Source of the DNA: Candidatus Gastranaerophilales bacterium
Lineage (GTDB): Bacteria; Cyanobacteriota; Vampirovibrionia; Gastranaerophilales; Gastranaerophilaceae
DNA length: 50,016 nucleotides
Direction of reading: 5' to 3'
NCBI GenBank assembly: GCA_944325575.1
Contig: CALVAR010000018.1
Coordinates: 1-50,016, forward strand
Shown: piece after piece, positions 18,845 to 27,948 of the stretch
Layout: each line of letters begins with the position of its first letter
Position numbering within the stretch: position 1 is the first letter of the stretch
Notes under the pieces: model-generated
The model's input: the letters and a program-made list of their open reading frames with translations, nothing else
What the model was told of the DNA's origin: nothing
Databases searched by the model: none
Program-made: the position numbers and the translations under genes

Positions 18845-20845
18845 GTGGATTGCACGGAAGAAAAACTTGATTTATCACAAAATGCCATCAAGGTTTTGGA
18901 AAAAAGATACTTAAAAAGAGATGCACAGGGCAACCCTGTTGAGAAACCGGAAGATTTGTTTATGAGGGTTGCATCTACGCTTGCCGAAGCGGACAAAAAA
19001 TTTGGTGCAACTCAGGAAGACGTTAATAAATCAACAAAAGAATTTTATAATTTTATTACAAAGCGCTATTTTATGCCTAACTCTCCTACATTGATGAATG
19101 CGGGCAGAGAACTCGGACAGCTGGCAGCATGTTTTGTACTGCCGGTGGAAGATTCATTGGAAGGCATTTTTGAAACTGTTAAAAATACAGCCTTGATACA
19201 TAAATCAGGCGGCGGTACAGGTTTTTCTTTTGCAAGATTGAGACCCAAAAATGATGTTGTACGTTCTACAATGGGCGTTTCTTCAGGTCCGGTAAGCTTT
19301 ATGGAAGTATTTAACGCTGCTACTGAAGCTGTAAAACAAGGCGGTACAAGACGCGGTGCCAACATGGGTATTTTAAGAATAGATCACCCTGATATCCTTG
19401 ATTTTATTAATTGTAAATCAGACAACTTTAAATTGAACAATTTCAATATTTCTGTTGCTATTACTGATAAATTCATGGAAGCGTTAAAAGCGGGTACTGA
19501 TTATGAACTTATTCACCCCAGAACAAAACAACCTGTCGGCAAATTGAGTGCAAAAGCTGTTTTTGACCTTATCGTTGAAGGTGCATGGAAAAACGGTGAG
19601 CCGGGTATTATCTTTATTGACAAAATGAATTCTGACAACCCGACTCCGTTAATCGGTGAAATTGAGTCAACAAACCCCTGCGGAGAAGTTCCTCTTCTTC
19701 CTTACGAAGCTTGCAACCTTGGTTCTATCAACCTTGGTTTGATGCTCAAAGGCACTGAGGGCAATTATAGCGTTGATTGGGATAAACTTGCAGCAACTAC
19801 ACAAACTGCAATACATTTCCTTGATAATGTAATCGCTATTAACAACTACCCGTTGCCTCAGATTGCAGAAATGGTTCAAAATAACCGTAAAATCGGCCTT
19901 GGGGTAATGGGCTGGGCTGATATGCTTATGAAAATGGGTATTGCATATAACTCTGAAGAAGGTACAAAGCTTGCTTCTCAGGTTATGGAATTTATTGATT
20001 ACCAGTCAAAAGTTAAATCAATAGAACTTTCAAAAGAAAGAGGCAGATTCGGCAACTTTAAAGGAAGCGTTTACGATGGTATTTATAAAGACGGCAAACC
20101 TTTCTTAACATACAAATACGAGGGCAAATCAGCCGGTATTATTACAGATGAAATGTGGGCTGACCTGGATGCTCAAATTGCAAAATACGGTATCAGAAAC
20201 GCAACAACAACTTGTATTGCTCCTACAGGTACAATCTCTATGATTGCGGGTGCATCGGGCGGTGTTGAACCTTTATTCGGTCTTGTATTTATACGTGACG
20301 TAATGGACGGTACAAAGCTTGTCGAAGTTAATCCGATTTTTGAAGCTTATGCAAGAAAACACGGATTCTATTCCGAAGAATTGATGAAGAAAATTTCTAT
20401 AGATGGAACACTTGCTCATTGTGAGGGTGTACCGGAAGAAGCTAAGAAAATCTTTGTATGTGCACATGATGTGTCTCCATACTGGCATGTTAAGATGCAG
20501 GCTGCGTTCCAGCTTCACACGGACAATGCTGTTTCTAAAACAGTCAACTTCGAGGAAAATGCAACAAAACAGGATGTTGCGGACTCTTATCTGCTGGCTT
20601 ATGAAAACAACCTGAAAGGCATTACTGTTTACCGTAACAACTCAAGACAGTTCCAGCCGATGAATCTTGAGAAAAAAGATGACAAGAAAATGCCTGAAAT
20701 CAAGGCAGTAGAAGAAACCAAAGCTGAACTGCCGGAAGCACAGCATGTCGGTGAAGAACATAAATGTCCCGAATGCGGAGCTGTTCTGGGATATGGCGAA
20801 GGCTGCTTTATCTGCTTGAACTGCGGATATTCCGGTTGCTCATAG
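18845..20845 (+). CDS. nrdJ: Adenosylcobalamin-dependent (class II) ribonucleoside reductase
   Basis: Makes deoxyribonucleotides using a B12-generated thiyl radical, without oxygen. The roughly 666-residue product has NSPTLMNAGRELGQLAACFV with an active-site cysteine, the radical-site region NPCGEVPLLPYEACNLGSIN, and the ATTTCIAPTGTISMIAGASG phosphate-binding block. The C-terminal tail has CPEC and CLNCGYSGC, a cysteine-rich end that probably binds zinc and supplies the re-reducing thiols. The GTG at 18845 is preferred because GGGGAG lies ten bases upstream; a TTG at 18827 would place that site inside the gene. It lacks an N-terminal ATP-cone. No cobalamin riboswitch is visible in the short upstream gap. 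Confidence 0.95.
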   Translation: MDCTEEKLDLSQNAIKVLEKRYLKRDAQGNPVEKPEDLFMRVASTLAEADKKFGATQEDVNKSTKEFYNFITKRYFMPNSPTLMNAGRELGQLAACFVLPVEDSLEGIFETVKNTALIHKSGGGTGFSFARLRPKNDVVRSTMGVSSGPVSFMEVFNAATEAVKQGGTRRGANMGILRIDHPDILDFINCKSDNFKLNNFNISVAITDKFMEALKAGTDYELIHPRTKQPVGKLSAKAVFDLIVEGAWKNGEPGIIFIDKMNSDNPTPLIGEIESTNPCGEVPLLPYEACNLGSINLGLMLKGTEGNYSVDWDKLAATTQTAIHFLDNVIAINNYPLPQIAEMVQNNRKIGLGVMGWADMLMKMGIAYNSEEGTKLASQVMEFIDYQSKVKSIELSKERGRFGNFKGSVYDGIYKDGKPFLTYKYEGKSAGIITDEMWADLDAQIAKYGIRNATTTCIAPTGTISMIAGASGGVEPLFGLVFIRDVMDGTKLVEVNPIFEAYARKHGFYSEELMKKISIDGTLAHCEGVPEEAKKIFVCAHDVSPYWHVKMQAAFQLHTDNAVSKTVNFEENATKQDVADSYLLAYENNLKGITVYRNNSRQFQPMNLEKKDDKKMPEIKAVEETKAELPEAQHVGEEHKCPECGAVLGYGEGCFICLNCGYSGCS

Positions 20846-21164
20846 CGGATTTTGCATAGAGTGAGGGCGAAGCCCGAAACTCGAAGAAACGCCGAAAAAG
20901 TGAGCGGATATTTTGTGAAAACAAAATAAAGCGAACGGCTTGAAGGCGTGAAGCAATAATCCAAGAGCGGATTTTCGGACGGACGACACGACCAAAGGGA
21001 GATAGTCCGGTGAGCGAGGATATTGAGCCGGCTTGTGCAAAGCACAAAAGGCGAAACTGTCCGAGCGTGAAGAAAATCCAAGACCGCAGATTTTGACTTC
21101 TTTTCTTAGCGAGCTGTGGCGAGCTATAGAAAATGGCGTTACTGTTAATTAAAAACTTGAAATA
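20846..21164. other. Purine- and GC-richer non-coding block after nrdJ
   Basis: From the nrdJ stop to about 21125 the sequence is clearly richer in G and in GAGCGA/GGCGAA-type words than its surroundings. It holds several short hairpins, among them GGGC-GAA-GCCC and TTGTGC-AAA-GCACAA. Frames on the minus strand are open by chance but give low-complexity products without homology that I recognise. It may be a degenerate repeat or a structured 3' untranslated region. It ends before the terminator at 21165. Confidence 0.45.
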
Positions 21165-21195
21165 AAAAAGCCCTAAATTAAACGGGGCTTTTTGC
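21165..21195 (+). terminator. Intrinsic terminator downstream of nrdJ
   Basis: The stem AAAAAGCCC with GGGGCTTTTT around an AT-rich loop is followed by a T-rich tract. It closes the nrdJ transcript including the GC-richer block before it. Confidence 0.85.
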
Positions 21196-21269
21196 TTTTT
21201 TATATTGTTAGCAAAAAAATATATGTTTGATTGTTGTATTTATGCATTATAAATTTAAGGAGTAAAAAT

Positions 21270-21755
21270 ATGTTTCCGATTAGATTTTCAAAGATAAAAA
21301 CAACCAGACCTCTTAGAACAATAGAACGAGAAATGGAAGAAGCTCGTGCGATGTATCAGAACTATCTTGATACAACATCTGATAACTATATGGCACAAAG
21401 AGGTGATGTAAAAATAAAAGACCCTCATACAATGGTTGGTAATGCATATAAAGAAATAAGAAATTATATAGATGCAATAAGCAGAGTCGCCAAAAAGGAA
21501 AATAAGGCAATAACTTTTGAAGACGGACGTGCGTTAACACGTGATGATGAATTTGTTTCACCTGTTATGGAAGAAAAACTCGGTAAAAAAGTGCTTATTA
21601 CAGTTGTTGACAAAAATACAGGCGATGTTAAACGCAAGTTGGTCGATGGATATTCCAAGGCGGAAATTCCCCTTATGAAAAAGATTTCTAACGCATTGGG
21701 TGAACTGTTTACAGGGAAAAAACAGGTAAATATTGATAAGGATCTTGAAATATAA
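21270..21755 (+). CDS. Small cytoplasmic protein of unknown function
   Basis: A 161-residue protein I do not recognise. The ATG at 21270 has TAAGGAGT eight bases upstream; a longer frame from 21231 lacks such a site. The start is MFPIRFSKIKTTRPLRTIER, then charged helical sequence, then a stretch predicted as beta (KKVLITVVDKNTGDVKRKLV) and a C-terminal helix. No signal peptide. It has its own terminator upstream (after nrdJ), so it is probably a separate transcript. In size and style it resembles the unknown gene at 27440-27856, without clear alignment. Confidence 0.65.
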   Translation: MFPIRFSKIKTTRPLRTIEREMEEARAMYQNYLDTTSDNYMAQRGDVKIKDPHTMVGNAYKEIRNYIDAISRVAKKENKAITFEDGRALTRDDEFVSPVMEEKLGKKVLITVVDKNTGDVKRKLVDGYSKAEIPLMKKISNALGELFTGKKQVNIDKDLEI

Positions 21756-21888
21756 TTTTTCTGTATTTTGCATTTTTATAAGTGCAGGGAAAATCTTTGA
21801 ACAATCGGGCAGATTTAGCGCATGACATTATGTTCTCTTTATTATAAAATCAGTTGTATAGATTGATTAAAAAATAAGGACATAAGAT

Positions 21889-24363
21889 ATGAAAATTTCA
21901 CTGGAATGGCTTAATGAATTTGTTGACCTGTCTGACATTACACCGGAGCAGATTGCTCACGAGCTGACAATGAGCGGACTTGAGGTAGAAGACATTGAGA
22001 AAACCGGAGCGAAATTTTCAAATATCAGAACAGCTAAAATTAAACTTATTGAACAACACCCTAACGCCGATAAACTTCACCTTGTTACTGTTGATATCGG
22101 AAATGAAGAAAAGACCGTTGTCTGCGGAGCGCAAAATATTAAGGAAGGACAGATTATTCCTTATGCCTCTGTAGGTTCAAAGGTTTTGGACAGAAAAACA
22201 GGCGAACAGTTTGAACTTACTCCCGCAAAAATCAGAGGGATAGAATCTCAGGGGATGTTGTGTTCTCAAGATGAACTCGGGCTTGAAAATATGCAGGACG
22301 AGGACGGTATCCTTATCTTAAACAGACTTTATGATGATATAAAACTCGGTGAGCCTCTGGAAAAGCTGCTTGATATAAAAGAGGATATCGTTTTTAACGT
22401 AGCTCCGACAGCAAACAGAGGAGATGAAATGTCCGTTATCGGTATAGCAAGAGAGTTGTCTGCTATATTCAATAAAAAGCTGCAGTTTTCTCCTTTGCAA
22501 AGTACTCAGGACAATTCTACGGATAAATTCAAGGTTGAAATTCTTGATAATGAAGGCTGCAAATATTACAGTATCGGTCTTTTAAACGGTGTTGAAATCA
22601 AACCTTCGCCGGATTGGATGCAAAGACGTCTTACTGCATGCGGAATTCGTGCAATAAATAACGTAGTGGATATTACAAACTATGTATTATTGGAGTACGG
22701 ATGCCCATTGCACGCTTTTGACAGAGATAAGCTTAACGGATATCTCTGTGTAAGACGCGCGCATGAAAACGAAACAATTGTTACTCTGGATGAAATAGAA
22801 AGAAAAACAAACAGTGACACTGTTTTGATTGCAACAAAAGAACAAGCTGTGTGTGTGGGTGGTGTTTTTGGCTCTGCAAACAGTGAAGTTGACGACAATA
22901 CAAAAAATATTGCATTGGAAGCAGCCTACTTTACACCTGCACAGAACAGACGTTCCGCAAGAAGCATAGGTTACAGAAGTGAAGCCAGTGCAAGATTTGA
23001 GCGTGGTGTTGATATTGAAATGGTAAAACCTGCTTTGATGCGTGCTATGCAGCTTATGGTTGATTTTGCAGGTGCAAAAGTAGATGGAATTGTTGAAACA
23101 GGCGAAAACAAACTCCCTGAAATTGACATAACTTTGAGATTTGCTCAGATCAAACGTATACTCGGCTCTGAAATCCCTGTTGAAAAATGTGTGGAAATTG
23201 CCGAAAATCTCGGCTTTGAACTTCTTGGTAAAAATGAAATAGCTGCAAAATTTAAGGTTCCTTCTTTCAGAAGAAATGATGTATACAGAGAAATTGACCT
23301 GATAGAAGAAATTTCAAGAATTTACGGCTATGACAAAATAGCTCCTACTCTGCCTAAAAATACGCAGTCTCCTGAAATTTCAGACGAATCAAAAATTTTG
23401 AAAAAAATCAATAATATGTTTCTGGGCAAAGGCTTTATGGAGACAGTTACTTCTTCTTTGGTAGGAAATCCTTTATATAAAGAATTCTTTGTAAAATACG
23501 ATGAATCAAAGGCTGTAAAAGTTTGCAATCCTCAGAGCGAAGAACATACAATGCTGCGTATGTCTATGATTCCCAGTGTTTTGAATGTTGTGAAATTCAA
23601 TATTTTAAACGGACAGAAAAATCTCTGGATATACGAAACAGGCAGAATATACTCTATAGAAGGCTCTGCTGATGAAAAAAATACTGGAGTAAAAGAAAGT
23701 AGAATTATTGCCGGTGCAATGACAGGAGAAATTAACAACGACAAATGGACTGCCGGTGCAAAGGCTGCAGTTCTCGATTTTTATACTGTAAAAGGTGTTA
23801 TTCAAAATCTTTTGGAAATATTAGGATTGGAAAACAGAGTTCAATTCCGCTCTGTTGATGCAAATGACGGTAAAGACTTTTTACATCCGGGCAAGAGTGC
23901 AAAGCTTGTTATGCTTGGCAAGCAGCCAATGGAAGTCGGCTGCTTTGGTGAACTTCATCCGCTTTTAAAAGATAAAGAAAAATTCCAGCAGAATGTTTAT
24001 CTTTTTGAAATAAACCTTGAAGAATTATTGAAAGCAGTTCATCTTACAACCGTGAGATATAAAAAACTTCCTCAGTTCCCTGAAGTTCAAAGAGATCTTG
24101 CTTTTGTTGTTCCTGAAAAAGTTTCTCATGAAGAAATTGCGAAAATCATCAAAAAATCGGTCAAGAGCAATCTGTTTAACGGAGAAGAACTTTTTGACGT
24201 ATATCAGGGCGAACATATACAAGAAGGCTTCAAAAGTATGGCATTCAGAATAAAAATGCAGGATAAAGATGCTACATTGACGGATGAAATTGTTGAAGAA
24301 CAGATGAATTCTATACGTAACAACCTTAAAAAATCAATAGCAGAATTAAGCTTTAGAGAGTAA
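21889..24363 (+). CDS. pheT: Phenylalanine--tRNA ligase subunit beta
   Basis: Beta chain of the alpha2-beta2 PheRS, which binds tRNA and edits mischarged Tyr. The 824-residue product has the N-terminal domain MKISLEWLNEFVDL, an EMAP-type tRNA-binding domain at about 40-155 (HPNADKLHLVTVDIG, VVCGAQNI), B3/B4 editing region (RRLTACGIRAINNVVDITNY, LHAFDRDKL), the B5 region, the catalytic-like domain (EISRIYGYDKI), and a C-terminal FDX-ACB domain (YKKLPQFPEVQRDLAFVV). The alpha-subunit gene pheS is not next to it. AAGGA precedes the start. It is followed after four bases by the HEAT-repeat gene, so they are co-transcribed. Confidence 0.97.
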   Translation: MKISLEWLNEFVDLSDITPEQIAHELTMSGLEVEDIEKTGAKFSNIRTAKIKLIEQHPNADKLHLVTVDIGNEEKTVVCGAQNIKEGQIIPYASVGSKVLDRKTGEQFELTPAKIRGIESQGMLCSQDELGLENMQDEDGILILNRLYDDIKLGEPLEKLLDIKEDIVFNVAPTANRGDEMSVIGIARELSAIFNKKLQFSPLQSTQDNSTDKFKVEILDNEGCKYYSIGLLNGVEIKPSPDWMQRRLTACGIRAINNVVDITNYVLLEYGCPLHAFDRDKLNGYLCVRRAHENETIVTLDEIERKTNSDTVLIATKEQAVCVGGVFGSANSEVDDNTKNIALEAAYFTPAQNRRSARSIGYRSEASARFERGVDIEMVKPALMRAMQLMVDFAGAKVDGIVETGENKLPEIDITLRFAQIKRILGSEIPVEKCVEIAENLGFELLGKNEIAAKFKVPSFRRNDVYREIDLIEEISRIYGYDKIAPTLPKNTQSPEISDESKILKKINNMFLGKGFMETVTSSLVGNPLYKEFFVKYDESKAVKVCNPQSEEHTMLRMSMIPSVLNVVKFNILNGQKNLWIYETGRIYSIEGSADEKNTGVKESRIIAGAMTGEINNDKWTAGAKAAVLDFYTVKGVIQNLLEILGLENRVQFRSVDANDGKDFLHPGKSAKLVMLGKQPMEVGCFGELHPLLKDKEKFQQNVYLFEINLEELLKAVHLTTVRYKKLPQFPEVQRDLAFVVPEKVSHEEIAKIIKKSVKSNLFNGEELFDVYQGEHIQEGFKSMAFRIKMQDKDATLTDEIVEEQMNSIRNNLKKSIAELSFRE

Positions 24364-24367
24364 TTTT

Positions 24368-25609
24368 ATGACAGTTGATAATGAACAATTAGTAAAAGAA
24401 CTGACGGCAAAGGATGAATCAAAAGCTTGTGCTGCAGCACAAAGCATTGTTAATAATGCAAATACAGAAGCGTTTCAGCTCCTTGCTGACAAAAGCGAGT
24501 TTTTGTTTGATTTTGTAAAAAATAATGTTTGCAAAAGATTGCAAAAAGCAGTTAACAAAGAAAATTTTAGGAATCTTTTTGCATTTTTGAAAATATATGC
24601 ACCTGATTTTGAAGATACAATTGTGAGTTGTATTTCTCGTTATGCAAATGAAGATTTGACTGATGAGATGCTCGAGCTATTGGAAAAAGGTACTGATGAA
24701 GAAAAAACTTATGCTGCAAAGTATTTTTCATATATTCCTGATACAATAGCCGCTGATATGCTTACGGAGTATGCATTTTCTGATAATGAGGCTCTGGCCT
24801 TTAATTCTGCCAAGGCTCTCGGTGCTATGAAAATTGACTCAGCTTACGAAAAAGCTTTGGAGCTTTTAAAGTCTGATGATGACTTTACTGTACTAAAGGC
24901 TGTAAAATTTTTGGTTGCATTTGAAAATAAAGAGGCTGTCTTACACATTTTAAAAGCAATGGAAAACTCTTCCATGAGTGAAAATATAGCCGGAGAAATT
25001 CCATATATACAGAGCCTTATGGAGCTTTTGCGGGGAAATGAAGAAAAAAACTATATTCTCTTGTGTATAGACAATATTTTGTCCGGACTGGGCGAAATTC
25101 TTCCTTTGAGTCAGATATTTTGTTTTGAAATGTATGAAGTTTTGGAATATTTGATTCCGTACAATACACAGAATAAGAACTCTCAGGCTTCAGTCGTTCT
25201 TTTAAAAGCTCTTTCAAAGTTTGATATGCTTGCAAATAACGATGAGTATACTTTTGACGAAGATAAGAATACAAAGCAGGAAATTCAGGATATATACCAT
25301 CTCTTAAAGGGACAGCAGGAGTATTTTTGGAATGCCCAGAAGAACCTTGTTAAGAATGAACTGGATGAAAAAACTGTACCTGCTTACAGAATAAGCAGCG
25401 CATTAAGAGTTATTTGCGATTATCATCTTGTACAATTGCATGACGATATCAAAAAACTTTTTGATTCCGATAATGAAATTATTATTTGTGAAGCTGCTGC
25501 CGCATTGAAAAGCTTGAATAAATTAGACGGCGTTGATAAGATAAAACTCTTAGACAAGATCCATGATGATAATAAAAAAGCTCTGATTCAGAGTATGTTT
25601 GCGGGTTAA
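24368..25609 (+). CDS. HEAT-repeat-like helical protein, function unknown
   Basis: A 413-residue, all-helical protein. Residues about 100-210 form HEAT-like pairs (TDEEKTYAAKYFSYIPDTIA, NEALAFNSAKALGAM, DDFTVLKAVKFLVAF), and another such pair is near the C-terminus (SDNEIIICEAAAALKSLNKL). No signal or membrane segment. HEAT arrays are protein-binding scaffolds, so a partner-binding role is likely, but none is identifiable. It starts four bases after pheT and ends one base before the tatD ATG, so it is translationally coupled to both. Confidence 0.8.
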   Translation: MTVDNEQLVKELTAKDESKACAAAQSIVNNANTEAFQLLADKSEFLFDFVKNNVCKRLQKAVNKENFRNLFAFLKIYAPDFEDTIVSCISRYANEDLTDEMLELLEKGTDEEKTYAAKYFSYIPDTIAADMLTEYAFSDNEALAFNSAKALGAMKIDSAYEKALELLKSDDDFTVLKAVKFLVAFENKEAVLHILKAMENSSMSENIAGEIPYIQSLMELLRGNEEKNYILLCIDNILSGLGEILPLSQIFCFEMYEVLEYLIPYNTQNKNSQASVVLLKALSKFDMLANNDEYTFDEDKNTKQEIQDIYHLLKGQQEYFWNAQKNLVKNELDEKTVPAYRISSALRVICDYHLVQLHDDIKKLFDSDNEIIICEAAAALKSLNKLDGVDKIKLLDKIHDDNKKALIQSMFAG

Positions 25610-25610
25610 A

Positions 25611-26375
25611 ATGCTTATTGATACTCATTCTCATATAGATATGGATAATTATAAGGATCGCTTTGATGAGGTTATTGCTGAAGCAAAAGATTTCGGAGTG
25701 GAAAAAATTGTTATCCCGGGGGTTGCGCCTTCAGGCTTTAAAAGAATAGTTGAATTATGTGAAAAGTATGAAAATATTTACGGGGCAGTTGGGGTTCATC
25801 CTGAGGATCTTGCAGCTTTTGATGCCGATGCGGAAAGTTTAATACGTGAGTATCTTAAACATCCCAAAATCGTTGCAGTCGGCGAAATAGGTCTTGATTA
25901 TTACTGGGATAAGTCTCAAATTGAACGCCAGAAAGAAATTTTTGAAAAACAAATTTTGATAGCAAAAGAAATCGGCAAGCCTGTACTTGTGCATGACAGA
26001 GAGGCTCATTTTGATACCTTTGAAATTTTAAAAAAGACAAAAGCAAGTGATGTTGGTGTTGTAATGCACTGTTTCTCGGGAAGTCCCGAGTTTGCAATGG
26101 AATGTGTAAGGGAAGGTTTTTATATTGCTTTGGGCGGGGTTGTCACTTTTAAAAATGCTAAAAAAGTAAAAGAGGTAGCTAAAATTGTACCTCTTGAAAG
26201 ATTGCTTCTGGAAACGGATGCTCCTTATATGACTCCCGTTCCGTACAGAGGAAAAGAAAATCAGCCTGCTTATGTAAAATTTGTTGCAGAAGAGATTGCT
26301 AATCTAAGAGGTGTAAGTTTTGATGAAGTTGCAAATGCAACTTGTGAAAACGCAAAAAAACTGCTGGCACTCTAA
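25611..26375 (+). CDS. tatD: TatD family metal-dependent hydrolase (DNase)
   Basis: TIM-barrel amidohydrolase-type nuclease; TatD proteins act as metal-dependent DNases. The 254-residue product has the metal-binding DTHSHID at the N-terminus, VAVGEIGLDYYWDK, PVLVHDREAH, VVMHCFSGS and the late aspartate LLLETDAPYMTP. The ATG at 25611 begins one base after the HEAT-gene stop; an in-frame TTG at 25599 would add four residues. No strong ribosome-binding site is seen, which suggests coupling. It is the last gene of the pheT run; a terminator overlaps its last codons. Confidence 0.95.
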   Translation: MLIDTHSHIDMDNYKDRFDEVIAEAKDFGVEKIVIPGVAPSGFKRIVELCEKYENIYGAVGVHPEDLAAFDADAESLIREYLKHPKIVAVGEIGLDYYWDKSQIERQKEIFEKQILIAKEIGKPVLVHDREAHFDTFEILKKTKASDVGVVMHCFSGSPEFAMECVREGFYIALGGVVTFKNAKKVKEVAKIVPLERLLLETDAPYMTPVPYRGKENQPAYVKFVAEEIANLRGVSFDEVANATCENAKKLLAL

Positions 26376-26398
26376 ATTTTGAATACCGGCAGTTTTTA
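26360..26398 (+). terminator. Terminator overlapping the tatD 3' end
   Basis: ACTGCTGG in the last tatD codons pairs with CCGGCAGT 18 bases later (one G-U), followed by a T-run. The left arm is coding sequence. It separates tatD from the converging ROK kinase gene. Confidence 0.7.
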
Positions 26399-26414
26399 TT
26401 TAAAATTCAACAAT

Positions 26415-27374
26415 CTAATTATCAATTAAAAGGCTTGCACCGATTAATCCTGCAGTGTTTCCGAGCTGTGCCGGTACAACCTCTACGGCTTCTCCCTGTA
26501 TGGGCATTGCACGATGCTTAAGTGTCTTTTTCAAAGGTTCAAAAAGAATATCACCCGCATCAGCCACGCCTCCTCCTATTACAATTCTTTCCGGATTTAA
26601 AAGGTTTACAACACTGGCAAGACCTATACCAAGATACTCACCCATTCTTTCAAAAATCTTTTTGGCAACAACATCACCCTGTTGTGCTGCCTGACAAACT
26701 ATGGCAGGTGTAATTGCTGCAGTGGAACCTGCTATTTCTCTGAATTTTGCACTTTTGCCGCCTCTTACATAGTCTTTTGCCATAGCAACAATGGAAGGAC
26801 CTGATACGTAAGCTTCGAAACATCCTGTATCTCCGCATCCGCATAACAATCCGTTGTGCATTTCCATCTTAATATGCCCTATTTCGCCTGCGGCATTGCT
26901 TGCACCTCTTACAAGTTTTCCGTTTACAACAAGACCTGAACCAATACCTGTGCCGACAGTGATACATATAAGATTTTTACAGCCCGCGCCTGCTCCGTAA
27001 TTGAGTTCGGCAAGAGCCATACATCTTACATCATTATCAACTTTGACAGGCACATTGAATTCTTTTTGCATTATCTCTGCTATAGGAACATCAATCCAGC
27101 CGGGAATATTGGGCAGGATTCTTACAACACCGTTGTCGCAGTCAATTTGTCCGGGGAAGCCAAAGCCTATACCTTCTATATCATTTGTTGATATTTTTGC
27201 TTCTGCCATTAAATCTTTAATGCACTGTGTGATATTGCTGATAGTATATTCATATCCCATCTCCGCACGGGTCGGAACAGTTTTTGGATGCGAAATTTCA
27301 CCCTTTTTGTTTACAAGAGCAATTTTTACGTTTGTTCCGCCAATGTCCACACCTATTCTGAATTTTTCAAACAT
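26415..27374 (-). CDS. ROK-family sugar kinase (glucokinase-like)
   Basis: Phosphorylates a hexose, probably glucose, using ATP; cytoplasmic. The 319-residue product has the N-terminal phosphate motif GVDIGGTNVKIALVN, the sugar-binding region IGFGFPGQID and VDNDVRCMALAE, ICITVGTGIGSGLVVNGKLV, and the ROK zinc motif CGCGDTGCFEAYVSG. There is no N-terminal DNA-binding domain, so it is a kinase and not a ROK repressor. GGGGAAGAG precedes the ATG. Substrate specificity cannot be read from the sequence; glucokinase is most common for this type. Confidence 0.9.
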   Translation of the reverse strand: MFEKFRIGVDIGGTNVKIALVNKKGEISHPKTVPTRAEMGYEYTISNITQCIKDLMAEAKISTNDIEGIGFGFPGQIDCDNGVVRILPNIPGWIDVPIAEIMQKEFNVPVKVDNDVRCMALAELNYGAGAGCKNLICITVGTGIGSGLVVNGKLVRGASNAAGEIGHIKMEMHNGLLCGCGDTGCFEAYVSGPSIVAMAKDYVRGGKSAKFREIAGSTAAITPAIVCQAAQQGDVVAKKIFERMGEYLGIGLASVVNLLNPERIVIGGGVADAGDILFEPLKKTLKHRAMPIQGEAVEVVPAQLGNTAGLIGASLLIDN

Positions 27375-27439
27375 TTTTTCTCTTCCCCGTCTAATTCGTC
27401 GTATTACTTTTTTTATAATATCACGAGCAAAAAGTTTTT

Positions 27440-27856
27440 TTAAACTTCTAAATATTTTCTTTCACCGTCATAAAATTTAATTTTTTTCAGAATTTCTTCT
27501 TTTGACTTTAATAAGGCTTCATCTACTGCACTTTTGCGCATCATTATTTCTTTCATATTGATAGGAACATTTTTTCCGATAAATTTTAGCCCGTTGACTT
27601 TTCTTAATGCATTAAGAAAGAAAGTACCTCCTTCTTCATCAAGCGTAACTATCATTTGTGATTTTGTTGAAAATAGATTTTTTATGCGTTCCAATAGATT
27701 TTTAGGCGTTTTGACCGGAGTGTTAATTGCGCGATTTGTCCTTATTACTTCCAGAGCAAAAGCCACTGTGTCATCGTCGCTTCTTCTTCTCAAAGCTGTA
27801 AGTGCTTTGTCTGAAATTCTAAATACCGTAGGTTTATATACAAGAGGTTTTATCAT
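27440..27856 (-). CDS. Small protein of unknown function
   Basis: A 138-residue protein I do not recognise. The ATG at 27856 has AAAGGAAAA upstream. The start is MIKPLVYKPTVFRISDKALT; the middle has a predicted strand (SQMIVTLDEEGGTFFLNAL) and the end is a charged helix (KSKEEILKKIKFYDGERKYL). No signal peptide. It lies between asnS and the ROK kinase on the same strand, but 65-93 base gaps and the lack of clear signals leave operon membership open. Confidence 0.6.
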   Translation of the reverse strand: MIKPLVYKPTVFRISDKALTALRRRSDDDTVAFALEVIRTNRAINTPVKTPKNLLERIKNLFSTKSQMIVTLDEEGGTFFLNALRKVNGLKFIGKNVPINMKEIMMRKSAVDEALLKSKEEILKKIKFYDGERKYLEV

Positions 27857-27948
27857 TACTTTTTCCTTTAAACAAAAATATTAACATCTGCATTAAAATA
27901 CGGACATTAATATTTTTGCTGTTATATTAAATTTTATTTACATGAATA

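Noticed and set aside
20629-21081. Long minus-strand frames over the nrdJ 3' end and the GC-richer block
   Set aside because: They overlap a confident gene on the other strand, have no ribosome-binding site, and their products look like random translations of compositionally biased sequence.
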